Assembly: GCA_014361085.1 (NCBI GenBank)
Contig: JACIWG010000009.1
Span: forward strand, 1 to 21,903
Length of the DNA stretch: 21,903 nucleotides
Direction: 5' to 3'
DNA from: Nitrososphaeria archaeon
Lineage (GTDB): Archaea; Thermoproteota; Nitrososphaeria; JACIWG01
In this document: positions 20,130-21,903 of the stretch, in pieces
Position numbering within the stretch: the stretch's first letter is position 1
Layout of the letters: each line of letters opens with the position of its first letter
Notes under the pieces: model-generated
What the model saw: only the letters and a program-made list of their open reading frames with translations
What the model was told of the DNA's origin: nothing
The model's database searches: none
Position numbers and translations under genes: made by a program

Positions 20130-21086
20130 TTGGAATATGCTATTGAAGTGTTCAACTTGACAAAAGTGTACCGTTCTGAGGGAAAGGAAATTAGGGCGGT
20201 GGATAACCTGAACCTTAAGGTTGAAAAGGGTTCAATCTTCGGCCTTCTTGGACCAAATGGTGCTGGAAAGACAACTTTGATCATGATGCTTACTGGGCTT
20301 ACACTTCCAACAGGCGGTTCAGGCAAGGTGCTCGGCCACGATATTGTGAAAGAGTCTCTACAAATTAGGAGGAAGGTCGGTCTTCTGCCAGAAGGCTTCG
20401 GCTTCTACGACCACCTTACAGCGGAAGAGAATCTAAACTATGTTGCCGCATTAAATGATATTCCAAAGGATGAGAGGAAAAAGCGTATAGAAGATGCTTT
20501 AGCCTCTGTAGGATTGCTCGATGTTAGGGACAGAAAGTTCGGAGGCTACTCTAGGGGTATGAGACAGAAGCTTGGTATAGCGCAGGCCCTACTCAAGAAT
20601 CCTGAGCTTCTCATATTTGATGAGCCTACCGCCGGTATAGATCCAGAGGGTGCTCGTGCTATAAGAGAGCTTGTTCTAAAATTGAATAGGGAAGGTAAAA
20701 CTATAATGTTAAGCACTCATCTTCTATTTGAAGTCGGTCCAGTGTGTGACTCGATTGCTATAATGAACTTTGGTAGGCTTATGCTGCAGGGTAAGGTTAG
20801 AGAGCTTCTGGAAAAGCTTATGGCTGAAGAAGGGTACAAGATAAAGATCGAGTTTTCTGGCGAAGTCGGAGCCTTTGCTGAAGCACTTTCTAGCATTTCT
20901 GGAGTTAAAAGTGTTAGACTGGAGGGTAAGACTGCCCATGTTGTGGCGGAAAAGGATGTTAGGGCTGAAATTGGAAAACTTTCTACCAAATACAGTATCC
21001 AAATTCTAACTTTAGAGCTTCAGCAGCCTTCTCTTGAAGACCTTTTCATAAAATATTATAGGAGGGAGGGACTATCTTATGCCTAG
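20130..21086 (+). CDS. ABC transporter ATP-binding protein (ABC-2 type)
   Basis: 318-aa ABC ATPase: Walker A GPNGAGKT (41-48), signature YSRGMRQKLGIAQAL (140 onward, YSRGM in place of LSGGQ as usual for this subgroup), Walker B LLIFDEPTAGIDPEG (160 onward), H-loop STHLL (H197). A C-terminal regulatory region of about 90 residues follows (EFSGEVGAFAEALSSISGVK), typical of the CcmA/NosF-like group that drives ABC-2 permeases. TTG at 20130 is chosen because GGAGGTGA (20115-20122) lies 7 bases upstream and includes the stop codon of the surface-protein gene. A longer frame to 20082 would overlap that gene. It energises the permease encoded next. Confidence 0.92.
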   Translation: MEYAIEVFNLTKVYRSEGKEIRAVDNLNLKVEKGSIFGLLGPNGAGKTTLIMMLTGLTLPTGGSGKVLGHDIVKESLQIRRKVGLLPEGFGFYDHLTAEENLNYVAALNDIPKDERKKRIEDALASVGLLDVRDRKFGGYSRGMRQKLGIAQALLKNPELLIFDEPTAGIDPEGARAIRELVLKLNREGKTIMLSTHLLFEVGPVCDSIAIMNFGRLMLQGKVRELLEKLMAEEGYKIKIEFSGEVGAFAEALSSISGVKSVRLEGKTAHVVAEKDVRAEIGKLSTKYSIQILTLELQQPSLEDLFIKYYRREGLSYA

Positions 21087-21903
21087 CGTTTTCACAGTTG
21101 CATCTAAGGAGTTTTCTGACATAGTTAAGGGTAAAAGGATTATTATACTTGTAACTATATTTGTACTCCTTGTTATTGTTGCTCAGACAACAGTTTACAT
21201 TAGCATATCATCCAGTAGACAGGGTGCCTTGCCTAGAGGATTTTTGGGTTCAGCAGCATACTCTCTTGTTACAATAATGTCATATTTTGCTCCAATAGTT
21301 GGTTTAGCACTTGGCTTTGACGTTATATCAGGTGAAAGAGAGAAGGGTACCTTAAAGATTGTTTTAGCTCAGCCGATTTACAGGGACATGGTCTTTAATG
21401 GAAAGTTTATTGCAGCATCTTTAGCTGTCTCCTTGGCTGTCCTATTGGCTTCAGTAGTGAACGTTGGCGGCGCAATAGTCGCACTAGGTATAACACCTTC
21501 CAGCGAAGACGTTATCAGGCTAGCCCTTTTCATGATATTCTCTATTCTATTTGCAATGACATACTATGCCATATCAGCCTTCCTTTCAACAGTCTCTAGA
21601 AGGACTTCACAGAGTATTATAGTTGCTGTAATATTGTGGGCTGCGTTCACGTTCATAATACCTGTTCTCGCTTCGCTTGTCGCGTCAGCCCTTGTACCCA
21701 TAAATTTTAGGCCACAGAATATTACTATAACCAATATGACAACTTTTAGGCCTCCTGAAATGCAGCAGTATACTTCTCAGATGATTGCTCGAGCCCAGAT
21801 AACTTCGCTTATAAACAGTTTTACTCCAAACTACCATTTCACTAGGCTTGCTGCATACATTTTAGGAGTTTATGCTGGAATTGGTGCTGGAGCTGGTGGA
21901 AGT
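21079..21903 (+). CDS. ABC-2 type transporter permease, partial (runs off right edge)
   Basis: The plus-strand frame is open from ATG 21079 to the window end (275 codons). The protein starts MPSVFTVASKEFSDIVKGKR, then TM1 (IIILVTIFVLLVIVAQTTVYI). The family's conserved block is FDVISGEREKGTLKIVLAQP (about 88-107), preceded by FAPIVGLALG and followed by IYRDMVFNGKF. Further helices include LAVSLAVLLASVVNVGGAIVAL and SIIVAVILWAAFTFIIPVLA. This is the NosY/ABC-2 exporter type. Its first 8 bases overlap the ATPase stop region and GGAGGGAGGG precedes it, so it is coupled to the ATPase. The cargo is unknown. Confidence 0.9.
   Translation, partial: MPSVFTVASKEFSDIVKGKRIIILVTIFVLLVIVAQTTVYISISSSRQGALPRGFLGSAAYSLVTIMSYFAPIVGLALGFDVISGEREKGTLKIVLAQPIYRDMVFNGKFIAASLAVSLAVLLASVVNVGGAIVALGITPSSEDVIRLALFMIFSILFAMTYYAISAFLSTVSRRTSQSIIVAVILWAAFTFIIPVLASLVASALVPINFRPQNITITNMTTFRPPEMQQYTSQMIARAQITSLINSFTPNYHFTRLAAYILGVYAGIGAGAGGS

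Overview
The window is AT-rich and looks archaeal. Several start codons sit about 25-30 bases downstream of a TATA box, as expected for leaderless mRNAs. Other genes have GGAGG/GGTGA-type ribosome binding sites, several of them in front of TTG or GTG starts. The gene content also fits an archaeon: TruD, a PAC2 proteasome-assembly protein ending in an HbYX tail, VapBC, a DUF134 regulator, an archaeal Mrp/NBP35 ATPase, and HTH-membrane proteins. The closest fit is a Thermoproteota-side lineage such as Bathyarchaeia, but that is inference. No rRNA, tRNA, CRISPR array or insertion sequence was recognised.

Layout. 1-1805 (minus): livH and livM, the two permeases of a branched-chain amino acid ABC importer, with livM running off the left edge. 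1910-2513 (plus): a VapBC toxin-antitoxin pair whose promoter lies back to back with that of livH. 2648-4643: small and membrane proteins, a secreted matrixin-like metalloprotease and a 41-aa C2H2 zinc-finger protein. 4689-6643: a Nei/NEIL-type DNA glycosylase with Val instead of Pro as its N-terminal nucleophile, divergent from an enolase-superfamily acid-sugar dehydratase. 6770-9273: tRNA pseudouridine synthase TruD, then a Yip1-type membrane protein with a large extracytoplasmic beta-rich insert.

9337-12303 is a coherent module. TauE/SafE transporter, Mrp ATPase and NifX-like protein form a minus-strand operon. A DUF5320 protein follows under its own promoter, and a DUF134 HTH protein is divergent. 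Four copies of one motif (TTTTGTGAYAYNTC) each abut a TATA box of this module and nowhere else that I saw, so I propose they are the DUF134 operators. 12592-13688: PAC2 protein plus a short Hsp20 (proteostasis). 13816-14964: a secreted, membrane-anchored protein with a calcium-loop-like motif. 14978-15790: a fused HTH-membrane regulator. 15882-16790: a nitroreductase. 16792-17560: an HTH gene and a membrane gene, overlapping in layout like a split version of the fused one. 17798-21903: an operon of a large surface protein (two carboxypeptidase-regulatory-like domains plus NEW3-like domains), an ABC ATPase and an ABC-2 permease that runs off the right edge.

I moved several start codons away from the longest open frame on promoter or ribosome-binding-site evidence, most clearly the 774-aa surface protein (TTG at 17798), the ABC ATPase (TTG at 20130) and TauE (ATG at 11788).
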